In this document: in pieces, positions 24,517 through 35,002 of the stretch
Layout of the letters: each line of letters starts with the position of its first letter
Numbering within the stretch: the stretch's first letter is position 1
The notes under the pieces: model-generated
Seen by the model: only the letters and a program-made list of their open reading frames with translations
Told to the model about the DNA's origin: nothing
The model's database searches: none
Source: Branchiostoma floridae
Lineage: Eukaryota; Chordata; Leptocardii; Amphioxiformes; Branchiostomatidae
Direction of reading: 5' to 3'
Length of the DNA: 64,000 nt
Assembly: GCF_000003815.2 (NCBI RefSeq)
Contig: NC_049992.1
Coordinates: forward strand, 12,678,354-12,742,353
Made by a program: the position numbers and the translations under genes

Positions 24517-24720
24517 CGATACGCAATCACATTCGTACGCCGTCGTGCGATTTCTGATGTCGTGGGTTTTTCAGCTTGTCTGATATTCGGATCATCATAT
24601 TCCGCAACAGGACAACTGAATCTTGCACGACACGCGCACGACTATACCAAGAATGCCATCACTGTGCGCGATCGTGCGATGATCGTACGACGAACGAAAC
24701 GGGCCATGTCGTGAAATAAC
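24517..24720. repeat. CGTACG/CGTGCGAT-rich imperfect palindrome
   Basis: Rich in short self-complementary words (CGTACG, CGTGCGAT, GCGCGCAC) with inverted pairs across the segment, such as ATTCGTACGCCGTCGTGCGAT near the left and ATCGTGCGATGATCGTACG near the right. Probably a decayed inverted-repeat element. Confidence 0.4.
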
Positions 24721-25151
24721 TGTCGCACATAGATGTGCCACCTACGCCACATGAAAGATACCCTGACGTCATGACATCGATACAAGATACATTGAGTTGA
24801 CCGCTTCTTTTATCAGACGTCACAGTTCACGTGATCCACGACTTACGCTCAACATGACCTTCAAAAGAGATTTCAAGGTGTTAATGCACTACGTTTCAAC
24901 AAGAGAGTGTACAGAAAGTGCCTCTAAGTTCAATCTCTGACGTGGATGTCAGCCCCTTACTCACACGTTTAGCGCCTTGTGACAACTTTTGCTTTACCTC
25001 ATGGGGGGTTCACCTCTGACGGAGGACATGTCTGTGTTTGTGAGCTCGCACCTTTAACTCACGATCCTTTTGATGAAGTTGGCAAGTTGGTAGTTATTGC
25101 AGTCCCAGTGAAACATTACCACCATGGGCACCATAGAAGCAGAATTTTTGG

Positions 25152-25397
25152 CATTCAAAGTGTTATCGAGCCTTTTTTCTTACTTGATGTATCAATTCTT
25201 GCTCTCCCATCTCATTTCAACACCATTTCCAATCTCAGAACCAAATCCCGAAACTCGAATTTCTATTATATTTTGTGAAATCTAATAGTAGTTGGAGTTT
25301 CGGGATTTGGTTCTGAGATTGGAAGTGGTGTTAAAATGAAAGGAGAGATCAAGAACTAATATATCAAGTAGGAAAAGGGCTCGGTAACACTTTGAAT
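25152..25397. repeat. Long hairpin, arms about 100 bases
   Basis: Left arm 25152-25256 pairs with right arm 25295-25397 at roughly 90% by eye, with a loop of about 38 bases. Shared core GAACCAAATCCCGAAAC is exact. No TIR-type ends or target duplication are evident, so it is a foldback repeat or a hairpin locus. A 99-codon frame across the left arm is not a gene. Confidence 0.85.
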
Positions 25398-26585
25398 AGA
25401 AAGACCATTGGACATATGACGGCGACGCAAGCAATTAAAAAGAGGTATAGTTGTTAAATATGTGAATTTAATTTCTCGATCATTTTGCACAATGCTGATT
25501 CGCCAGCAGTTGTCATATAGAAATTAGTGTTTAGATGTAGATCGACTCAACATTTTATCAGGGTATCTGTTTGCGATCATGAGCATTATCTGGACTCCTC
25601 CAATGCAGTTGTAGATATGACTCCTAAAGGCCTAAGTATACGTTCATCTTTTGTGAACACCTGCAAGGTCGACGAAATAGCTCATTCCTTCCATTAAATG
25701 TTGATCCTGAGACACCGGAGGGGCGGAAACTCACCGCAAATTGATGGTCTAAGCACCTTAAAGACTTAAAATGTGCAACGCCCGGAAGGGCAGCGAAAAA
25801 CCATCTTCTTGACGCAGTGTTGGTCGTTGAAATGCTAACACCTGGCCCATGTAGGTACATATCAACGCAAGTTATGACGTGCATAAACTCCCTTCATTAA
25901 TAATCAATTTGTCAGATACGTGAGGCTTTCTCTGTTCTTTAACAGGATTAAACGTCGTTGGTATGAGCCGGCAGATGTAGCTAGAATCGTTGACATACAT
26001 AAGCAGGCATTTAAAGCTAAGGGACCAACCCGCAGTACGTGCCATTTAAGCCGTACGTTTTTTTTTGGGAGACCACGTCTGCCACGTATTCCTGTACAGG
26101 GCATGTGCGTCGCCCGTACTGGCACGTACGGGGGGCGAATCCGCAGCCCGATGGCACACAAAGTTTTGCCTGCACATAAAGTTCTACGGCGTGTTTGCGT
26201 GCTCCAAAATACGTCGAAGTTCGTACGGAGGCGGTACTTACCACTTACGAATCCCCCTTAAAATTGCCCACATTTTGGCACGTAGACAGCACGTATTTGC
26301 ACGTACGACGGGTTGTGCCCTTAGCTTTAGAAACATCAGTGCTTCTTCTCTACAGAAATGTCCTTCCGAATGTATCTAAATAAATTTAGTTGCCCCATCG
26401 GTATATAATATTCTAGCCGACAACGCTATTGATTTGATTCGTTTAGGCAAGGCACTTGTGGGAGTAACAAAATGAGGCATGATAGGTCCTCAGAGCCTTG
26501 TCTATGTTTCTGTGTTTATTCATCAATGTGGCTGTACTTTCCGACCTGCACGTCAGCCACTCATCAACACTTAACTTCAGGTATG
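25398..26585. other. Non-coding stretch with a CGTACG-rich patch
   Basis: 26030-26330 is rich in GGCACGTACG, GTACGTGCC and ACGTATT words in both orientations, probably a decayed palindromic element. No gene seen. Confidence 0.4.
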
Positions 26586-26675
26586 AAACGTAGAGCCTTC
26601 ATGAAAAATGGGGGTATAGTTTTGTGCTTCTGGGAGTACTTTTGGGTCTGTATGTTTGTGTGTATGTGACTTCGC

Positions 26676-26948
26676 AACCGTCAGTTCGCAACAATTCAAG
26701 TCTTTTCGCAACAAGGTACAAGTCGTTTCGCAACAAGGTACAAGTCGTTTCGCAACATTTGAATGTTATCAATCTTGATAGCCTTATAGTTTACGCGATA
26801 GGAGTATAATGATGTTAGGAATACGATTTCTAATACTATTAGGCTATCAAGATTAGTAACATTCAAATGCTGCGAAACGACTTGTACTTGTTGCGAAAAG
26901 ACTTGTACCTTTTTGCGAAAAGACTTGCCTTGTTGCGAACTGACGGTC
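26676..26948. mobile_element. Foldback element with 22-base tandem repeats in each arm
   Basis: Arms 26676-26784 and 26841-26948 are near-perfect inverted copies around a loop of about 56 bases. Each arm contains tandem units of GTACAAGTCGTTTCGCAACA and ends in ACCGTCAGTTCGCAAC. The upstream ATGAAAAATGGGGGTATAG (about 26600) recurs as ATGAAAAATGGAGGTATTG at about 30352, so a larger repeat family may include this. Confidence 0.85.
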
Positions 26949-26988
26949 GCGGTCTGACATTGTTTCGAAACAACCTGTAACCACCCAT

Positions 26989-27117
26989 GACGGTAGTCTG
27001 GCTCCAGCCGTAATATAGCTCCCGAGTTTCTTCTGTCCTCTCCGTATATAAGTGCAGAGAGAGGACATAATTCGACGAGACTCGGGAGCTATATTTCGGT
27101 GGATACCTGACTACCAC
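26989..27117. repeat. Second hairpin, arms about 60 bases
   Basis: AATATAGCTCCCGAG (left) pairs exactly with CTCGGGAGCTATATT (right); flanking GTAGTC/GACTAC and GTCCTCTC/GAGAGGAC also pair, with a loop under 15 bases. It abuts the SINE at 27118. Confidence 0.8.
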
Positions 27118-27372
27118 TCCGTTTCAGTAGCCCTGGGCCACACAACTTTTGTGCAATCACTACAGCAGGGGGATAGTCCACTGGTAGTGATGTGGGTTCA
27201 ACTTCCATACTCTTTCACGAATGCTGAGTGCTAAGCAGTGAACGCAGCATGTACCATTTTTAAAGTCTTTGGTATGATATGACTCGGCCGGGGATTGAAC
27301 TCACGACCTACCGAATGCAAGGCGAACTCTCTACCCATTAGGCCATTGCACTGGTGATTAAGCTGACGATTG
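27118..27372 (-). mobile_element. tRNA-derived SINE (family 2)
   Basis: On the minus strand an A box (TGGCCTAATGG) and B box (GAGTTCAATCCC) sit in a tRNA-like head, followed by a body that ends CTACTGAAACGG. Colinear with 39019-39262 at high identity. A true tRNA is unlikely because the body is shared and the head lacks a clean acceptor stem. Confidence 0.85.
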
Positions 27373-28646
27373 GTACATGGTGTCAATTTGCATAGAAAAA
27401 TATTTGGTGAGTGTCGTAAGAACAACGGTCAATCTTGGTACTGGAGCAGAGCTTCTGGTTTCAATATCTTTTGTCCAGCAAATGATGTGGTCTTGCTATT
27501 CTCGTGAGATGGCCGATGGAACAAATATATAATCCTTTTTATATAGATCCATAGATCTATCTACATGGAATGTAGATTTTCACTGTAAATAATTGCACGT
27601 ATTTGTGTATGTGTTACGTTGTGTCATGTGTGTACTTTTATATATGCCCAGGAAGACTAGCAGTGTACAATATTTAGAATTTTGTATCACAGCTGATGGA
27701 CAAAGCCTCTCTCAAAGCCTCTCTGGGCCTAGAGACTGTTCAACCATGAGTTGATACCAGTAATCGGTACCAAAAAACAACAACAACAACAACAAAAAAA
27801 CGTTATATTCAAAATATTGTATTTTTCTTTCATACTTAAAATCCACCATGGCACCATTTTATTCACACTGCATAGCGAAAATCTCACCAAAGTTCTTCTT
27901 TGACACTTGTGTCTTATAAAATAGCAGCCTGCTGCTCTGACATACGTTTGATATTATATTGATATTATATTTGGATATGGTAACGATAAACAAACAAAAA
28001 AAGACTAACATCAATAACTGTTATAACTTTGACGATAGAGGTCCGTTTTGGTATATTTAGCAGCTATATTGTAACGAAATATATCTATCTAGTATCTTTG
28101 ATCCAAATATATGTCTCTGTCGACAATACGGATAAACGTTCAATAAAAAAGAAAAGCAAAGATACATGAACAACAGCAGTTCTGGTATAAAGAATAATAG
28201 CTACATAGGTAGCTCATTCGTGTTTTTAGGCATGGGTAATATGGAAATGTCATAGTGGTATCTTTGAGAAAGCTACAACAAGTATGTGCGTTGGTATGTG
28301 ACTGGGGAGGGGGGGATACAAGTTTAGTCAAGTTTGGGACCACGTAATTCCCACTGCAGCGCCACCTTGCTGCAGTGCGAAGTAGAACATGTTAGGACAT
28401 CACCCTGAACGGGATAGCAGGAGAACAACCAAACACTTGCAGGTAAGTATCGTTTTTTAAGCTATGGTCATGGTGATTATATAGTCACATTCTTCAACTT
28501 ATATATTCGTGTGGTGGGGATTAAGTGCATACCATGATAAAGCATTTGGATTTTCAGACAGTGCAAGAGTATACTGATAGTACATGTGTATTTTGTTTGG
28601 TACCATAGATATTGTATACTGTGCTTTCTACTACGACAAAGGGCTG
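27373..28646. other. Non-coding stretch 3' of the unnamed minus-strand gene
   Basis: A/T-rich with a CAACAA microsatellite at about 27778-27795. No gene seen. Part is probably 3' UTR of the gene ending at 28647. Confidence 0.4.
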
Positions 28647-31600
28647 TCAGACACCTCCGTTGATGCTCCTCTTGAAAGCTTGAAAGTTCGACCATTCATA
28701 TTCCGACATGATTTTGTTCAGCGCGTATATCTGTAAAACAAAAGGCAACGATTAGAAAATTGATAAATCAAAGCAATGTGGTCTTATTTGCTATAAATGT
28801 TGACTTTGCAACGGATAGTGAGTGCGTGAGTGAGTCTTTGTTTACTCTTCCAGTCATTTAAGTACAATCACAACTTCCAAGCTTAGCTTCAATATTAACA
28901 CGCAGCTTGCATCCTCCTAGTTTATTAGTTGATAAGGTCAGTAATTTCTTGATATCGAGAGAGGCGATGGAAGGGAGAGAAAGACAGCAAATGACATTTT
29001 CATACCTCTAGTCTTTGCCTAGCTTTGTGCCCTGCGACGCCATCTTTCTCCTTCCGTTTTTCTTGCCGTTTTGCAATCTCCATCTGCTTGGCTTTCTTCT
29101 GTTTGGCAGCCTTGTCCATTAGCTGTAACCGAGCCTGCACTTCCCGCTTGGCCTGCAAGGGGGCACAGCGATTAGATACATGTACTAGTACATGTATGTC
29201 TGTAATCGACGTTAGCTATATTGTCTATTCTATAGTTCATTTCTGCCCACGACTATCGATCGAAAGTTATAAGAACAGCAGGGGAAAGGTTTATATGAAA
29301 AGTTTACATTCATGGTTGTTTGTTGTACAGTACTTCTTACAATTTTTTAAAATTCTGTTTCGATAAAACGTTGAATATACATTTGAAAATGTAGGTGTTT
29401 ACGTTCTTTTAGTTGAAGAAAGATGGAAGAAAATGAGGTCAAAGCTTTAAGGATACAAAATATGTTTTCGTTTCATGTAAAAGAAACAAGCTAGATAAGT
29501 AAACCGTCTGGTTTAGCCAGTTAAAATAAAGGTAAAACGTACCCTGACATCTGTCATGGATGGCACGAACTCGTATCTCTCCATTTGCTCTGAAAAAACA
29601 ACAAATTGATAAATTTTAGTCATATGATATTTGAACAACGTCTTGAACAAAATAGATCACTGTAGTTAGAAAAAAAGACTCTAGTGGGCGTCCAAACTTA
29701 CAGAAGTCACTTTTCTGTCCCAATAGGCATATTTATATACTCGTAGTGATCGAATTTTCAAAAATCGCAACCATAGAAGTCAAAATCATAAGTTCCTCTG
29801 TAGTATCGCAGAAAGCCACCAGGAGGCCGATCATTGAATTTGATTTCCCAACCCCAACCAACCTATCACATATCATCAGGATTAATTCATAGCTTCTTGG
29901 GTAATGCTGACTACACGCACATGTCAAAGTAGCTCTCATGCGTATTTATGGCAGGAGCACCCTAGACAAGTGGTTAGGCGTACTCTTCGAAACACGCTGA
30001 CTGAAACGTGGACAATCGTGCCAGAGGATCTACACTTTTACACCTTTTATGTCAACAGAAGGGCACTCAAGCGAGCATATGATTGCACGAATAGTCCCTG
30101 AACATCGCTATCACGTGGGACTTACATGTCACGTATGATGTAAGTATGATCATACTCAACAGAAGCAGTCCTCAGGTCGAGGTAAGTTTGAGGACAAGTT
30201 GACAACCTAGTACTAATATTTAATACGTTTGAAAAGTGTGTCTTTCAAAAGTGTCTTCCCCTATAACATAATGATTACGATTTTATTCCATTCAAATCGA
30301 TGCTGCTAATATGCGATAAATACGACAACGCAAATGAACCTTGTTACCTCCATGAAAAATGGAGGTATTGTTTGGATGTGCCAGTGTGTGCGCCTTCCTC
30401 TCTGTGTGCTGAGTGTCTGTTTGTGTATGTCAGCAGAACATTATTCTTTTATCTGCACATGGAACGGTCTTGATTTTTTTTGTGTGGCAGATAACATTCA
30501 ATGTTAGCAAGAAGCGGTGTAGGTTTGAGCCTCTTGTAGTTTGGAACTACAGGGGCGTTTTTTACCATTTCAATATTTGAAGGAAAAACCCCAAGATTCC
30601 TACCTTTTGAGGGTGTGGCGGGGGGTGCGCATGGCAAGAACACTCCACAGTCCTTCATCATCCCGGACTGCTTTTCCGACAGAAATATCCTCGTCATTTT
30701 CTCACCCTCGGCACCGTTCGTGCTCGGTCGTCTCGGCGACGGCAACAGATCGGCTCTCCTCGGAGAAAACATCGGGACTTCGGCTCTTCTCGCCGACAGG
30801 AAACCCGCTTGACGCTTGTCTGGTTGAGCGCTGTCCAAACTCTTTGACACTGCGTGAATGGAACTATTCGGATGGAGTCTAGAAAACTTTTGGGAATAAA
30901 TGATTTCACTACTTGTCTTTGGCGCAGACATCTTGTTGTAGTCTCTTCTAGTTGCTTCGCTTGTACGACTGACTCTTTGATCCGACTTCACCGTTTTCTG
31001 TCGGGTCTGCAACCGTAGACTGTTTGTGTTAAATCCTACTGCACTTCCCCCGCGCACTAGCGTTTGGCTGTAGATACTTTTGGCAGACTTTGCTCGAGTT
31101 TTTAATTTCAATCCCGGCTTGTTGCCTATCTTGCGGTTGCCCATCTTTGAGCCGGACTTGACTTTCCGTTTGGTTTTCTTCTTGTTCTTGTTTCCTTTGT
31201 CAGCAGCTGTGGAATGAACGAAAAAGTTTTCAGGACATGAAGCAATGCATACTACAGTGTAGTTACATTCTGTTGTGCAATATATTTTCACAAAACAACG
31301 CATGTTTTTAGCTCTTGTGTCATGATTGTACAAGCTTAAGAGAGAAAGCTAACAATTATCAAAGATATGTAATGTCAGTCTCGTTATCATGAGAACTATT
31401 ATACTATATAAAAAAAATGACTGGCGTCTTTGCAAAATTCTGTACTTGTCACAATTTCCGCCAGGTGGTAACACTGCTCGGTGTACCCCAAAACGCAAAA
31501 CAACCTCCAGTGTTTCACACACTGTTGCAATTATCGATATGCTTTTCGTCGTCGTCTTTGAAAGATGGCCAAACAAAACACACGTGTAACTCCTAATTTT

Positions 31601-34245
31601 TATCTTCAAGTGTCGCTCAAATGCGAGCTTTCTGTTTTTAAAATGCGGATTTTCGCTGTTTGTTAGTATTAAACAAAAAGAATTCAATTGTTTTGCAATA
31701 TTTCAAATACATAGAACATTCAGGTTCAACAGACGATTCACTCGGATCGTACATTCAGGTTTATCAAACAAGTCACTTCCACCACTTGTCGACGGCCGTT
31801 TTTCTGAAACAACTCCGACGACATTCTAACGCTGAATCTCACGAGACTACAGACGTGACCTTGTCGCGCACATCGCGTGAGAACGATTAGCGTCACGTTA
31901 AATGAATTGTGACGCGTGACATCGCGATACATGCAACACTGTAATCCATCTTGATGTTGGGGCCACCGCAAAGTTACGACCAGTGGGCTCTAAGGAGAAG
32001 CGTGGCAACAACTGGGCCTTGTGACCGAAGAACGGATTTATAGCCTGGCAACGTGTCGTAATTACAGTCATTTTGTTTACGCCAATGGGTGGTTAATGGT
32101 GAAATATGGGCAGGATTGACAGAACAATAGCCAGAGATTCGTGTGACTAAACAATTATGGAGGAGAGGTACTTAACGCTCGGGTGTAATTTCGCCACATA
32201 TCACTTTTCATGAAATTACTGTCAGAGCTAAATATCGTTTAGACTCATGCAAGAATTTATGAACTTAAGGAAAGCTGTGAGAAAAAAAAACATACGTGTT
32301 ACATAGTTCTTAAGAAGTGGCGATGACTAGCTTGAACGTCAAGTTCGCTCACTGCTCAAGTTCAGGCTTCACGATTACACCAAAGCCACGGGTCAGGGGA
32401 TTACGTAAGATTAGAAGCAGTGGAAACAATGGGCATTGTGAAGTGATATCATTTCATTACACGCCGAGAAACGGTAGACATAATTTAGGGAATACATAAA
32501 AGTAAAACATCACGAAAAGTCAGGACTACTTTTGGGCATTGTTTATGCACCAAAACTACAACACAACATACTAAAGAACTGGAATGGCATCTAAAGTACC
32601 TTTAAGCCTATACATACCGCTAGCGCACTGTAGCGTTGTTGTTTATACGTGTTTTGACCCTTGTGTACACAACTACACGATAGGGTAGATTACGCTGTAA
32701 CCTACATAGCGTCTACTTGTCTTTAGACAAACAAAGCCATATTGTGTGTATGAAATCACGGCTTACGCTGCAATGCCGGAAACATAAAAAAAGGCTTCAG
32801 GACGTATGTAAAATGTACGTCATCACTGACGTACTATAACGCAGGACGTCTTGATTTTATGAAATTTTACATCGTGGTTCTTGTGTTTTTTTAGGTAGTT
32901 GGTTACTGATGTCATGGCCTGGGACATCTTTTTTAACCTTATTTGTAGGTTGCCCTACAATTTGTCACAACATAGAAAAACATGTTAACACAACGGTTGT
33001 CCTTTCTGTTTTGTAACTTTTAAGAACATAATCTACAATTAAAGGTAAAATTGTGCTAGGTATATTGGCGCCGTGCAGCAATTTGACTAGTATTATTCTG
33101 TTATATATATCGATCTAGCGATTTCCCTAATTTTAATGGATATATTTCTCAATGATAAATTTTTAAGCAAGGAATTTGTCAGAATCTTCGCTCACACTGC
33201 TTTATGTTAAATGGGAATCTAGTCCTTAATTTGGCACCCATCTGATAAGATTGACTACGCTTTACTGGCGGAACAAAAGACATAATCACACAGTAATGTT
33301 TGCTGTGGGCGAAAATGCTCTGAGCAGGAAATTGAAAACTCGTAAAGTGGCAACCCTCGACAGCCATTATAACCTCACCATTTCAAATGGACAGTTCGGA
33401 AACCGTTATAAAATGGAAATTGACGTAAGGTATATTTGTTAATCGTTATCAATGTGTGCTCTCATTTTATATTCGTTTACCCTCTTAATGCACATGCTTT
33501 AACGAAGTCAGTTATCTTACATTTTATTGACATTGGTTTTTAGAATATCAAAACAAATTCTCTCATGGGAACCACAGCACTAAGGCAGCCCTCCCCTCGC
33601 AAATAAATCGATAGTCACACGAAGACTTAAGTATGATTTGATTTAGAATTAAGATAATCGTTATAAACGTTAGGATAAGTGTGTCAGTACACACTATTTT
33701 GATTAATATTACAGGGTTTATACAAATCAAAGCTGCTGTGTTTGTAACTGAATTTTACCTGTCACCGTTGCTGTAGGTGTTGTTGTTTCTGTTGAGTCGT
33801 GATGTTCATTGTTCGAGTCTTCACTAGAAATCCCTGAGTCGTGTTCTTGAAGATTTAAAGACTCCAGTGCCTTCTTAACTGCAGCGCTGTCGACAAGAAC
33901 CGAGACTGAGGATCCTTGAAACTTGGGGACGCTTGGGGAGTGCTGAAACGCCATATTGGGTGGCTTTGAAGTCAACTTCCCCGACTTGGCCCTTACAATT
34001 ACTGCTGTCTTGCTGGGAGGCCGATTCGGAGATCCTTGTAAGGTGTTGCCGTGTATTTCGGGAAGGAAACTGTCCCGTGTCTTTGTGCTATCGGTACTCT
34101 GTCGGCCTTGCACGGAGGTTAGACTCGTGGAAGAGCTCCGTCTGTCCGGCGGGGAGTGGATGATAGGCGCTCGGCAGATCTGCAGCGATAGCCCGCCAAA
34201 GTTTCCCGAGTTGGACGGTAGATAAGTAGTCATGCTGGGGTACAT
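28647..34245 (-). CDS. Unrecognised basic, low-complexity protein with C-terminal coiled coil
   Basis: Five exons whose phases join exactly: 34245-33759, 31206-30604, 29589-29543, 29152-29006 and 28730-28647 (TGA at 28649-28647), giving 455 aa. The start is the only ATG in the open stretch of exon 1. Residues 1-160 are Ser/Thr/Pro-rich and look disordered, with an acidic patch near LQEHDSGISSEDSNNEHHD. About 163-215 is a Lys/Arg block (KKKTKRKVK and following) that would serve as a nuclear or nucleolar signal. About 290-315 has a triple S-x-RR motif (SARRAEVP, SPRRADL, SPRRPS). Residues 365-428 are a highly charged, Gln/Lys/Glu-rich helix (QLMDKAAKQKKAKQMEIAKR) predicted to be coiled coil, and the tail ends YEWSNFQAFKRSINGGV. 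The ordered C-terminus is likely the conserved part. I cannot name it. Head-to-head with NIP7, 757 bases between start codons. Confidence 0.7.
31207..33758 (-). other. Intron 1 of the unnamed gene, nothing recognised
   Basis: 2.55 kb between exons 1 and 2. I see no exon, MITE or SINE in it. Confidence 0.4.
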
Positions 34246-35002
34246 GTTGACACTTCCATAAGATCTTGTGAAAATAAACACGACGATTACAGTATCCTCG
34301 AGTGGGCCATATGTCTTTCTACACTCCCGATAAAAACTTGACGACCCGGCCGGTCCCAGCAAACAGTCTGATGGTGCTACTAGTACTACAGCTCCGATAA
34401 AAAGTTCCTACATTGTTCTTCACCGTTGAAACTGGGCTAATTCGTTGTCCAAACTGGACAATCAGGTTCCGACTGTCAACGTAGTCTGCCTACCAAACAC
34501 ACGGAGCGGCGTCGGGTTGCTAGCCAGCGTCGCCCGGCGCGGTGAACCGTAGCAGGTGGCTCGGTTTCACCTGCCAGTTTGTTTGCATTGTTGGAACAGA
34601 CCGCGCAACACAATAGCCTGTTGCCAAGCTATTCACCTTTCACCTCCTGTGAACCCAAACATTTCTGGTGACCTCGGATGACCCACTTAACCGCTGGCAA
34701 ACGTAAATAAAAGGACTTTAAGTAGGAATGTAACCATAAAGAGTACATATTTTGGTCACAAATATACATTAAAAATTTATTGCGATTGTTTGAATCATAA
34801 AAATATCATATGATCTTTTTTTATGGACGTTAGATAAAATCCAACATGTATGCTATGTTGTGATGCAGTAGCCACATCCCATCATCCTTTGCGACAAATG
34901 GCTGCGCCCGTCTGAAAAAAAAAATCGAAGTGAAAATCGTAAGAAGATTGAAAATTGTGAAATTCTACCGTCGTCAGATCAGCCAGGACTCAACCGCTAA
35001 AC
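34246..35002. promoter_or_regulatory. Divergent promoter region between the unnamed gene and NIP7
   Basis: 757 bases separate the two start codons. 34490-34565 is GC-rich with clustered CpG (GGCGTCGGG, CGCCCGGCGCGG), unlike the A/T-rich surroundings, as expected of a CpG-type bidirectional housekeeping promoter. No TATA box at a fitting distance was seen. Confidence 0.5.

Noticed and set aside
24979-25278. 99-codon plus-strand frame
   Set aside because: Runs into the left arm of the hairpin at 25152-25397; no protein features.
27290-27360. Possible tRNA gene on the minus strand
   Set aside because: A and B boxes are present, but the same segment with a 170-base shared body recurs at 39019-39262, and no clean acceptor stem is seen; a SINE fits better.
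34246-34362. N-terminal extension of the unnamed minus-strand protein
   Set aside because: No ATG exists in the extension; the first in-frame ATG is at 34245.
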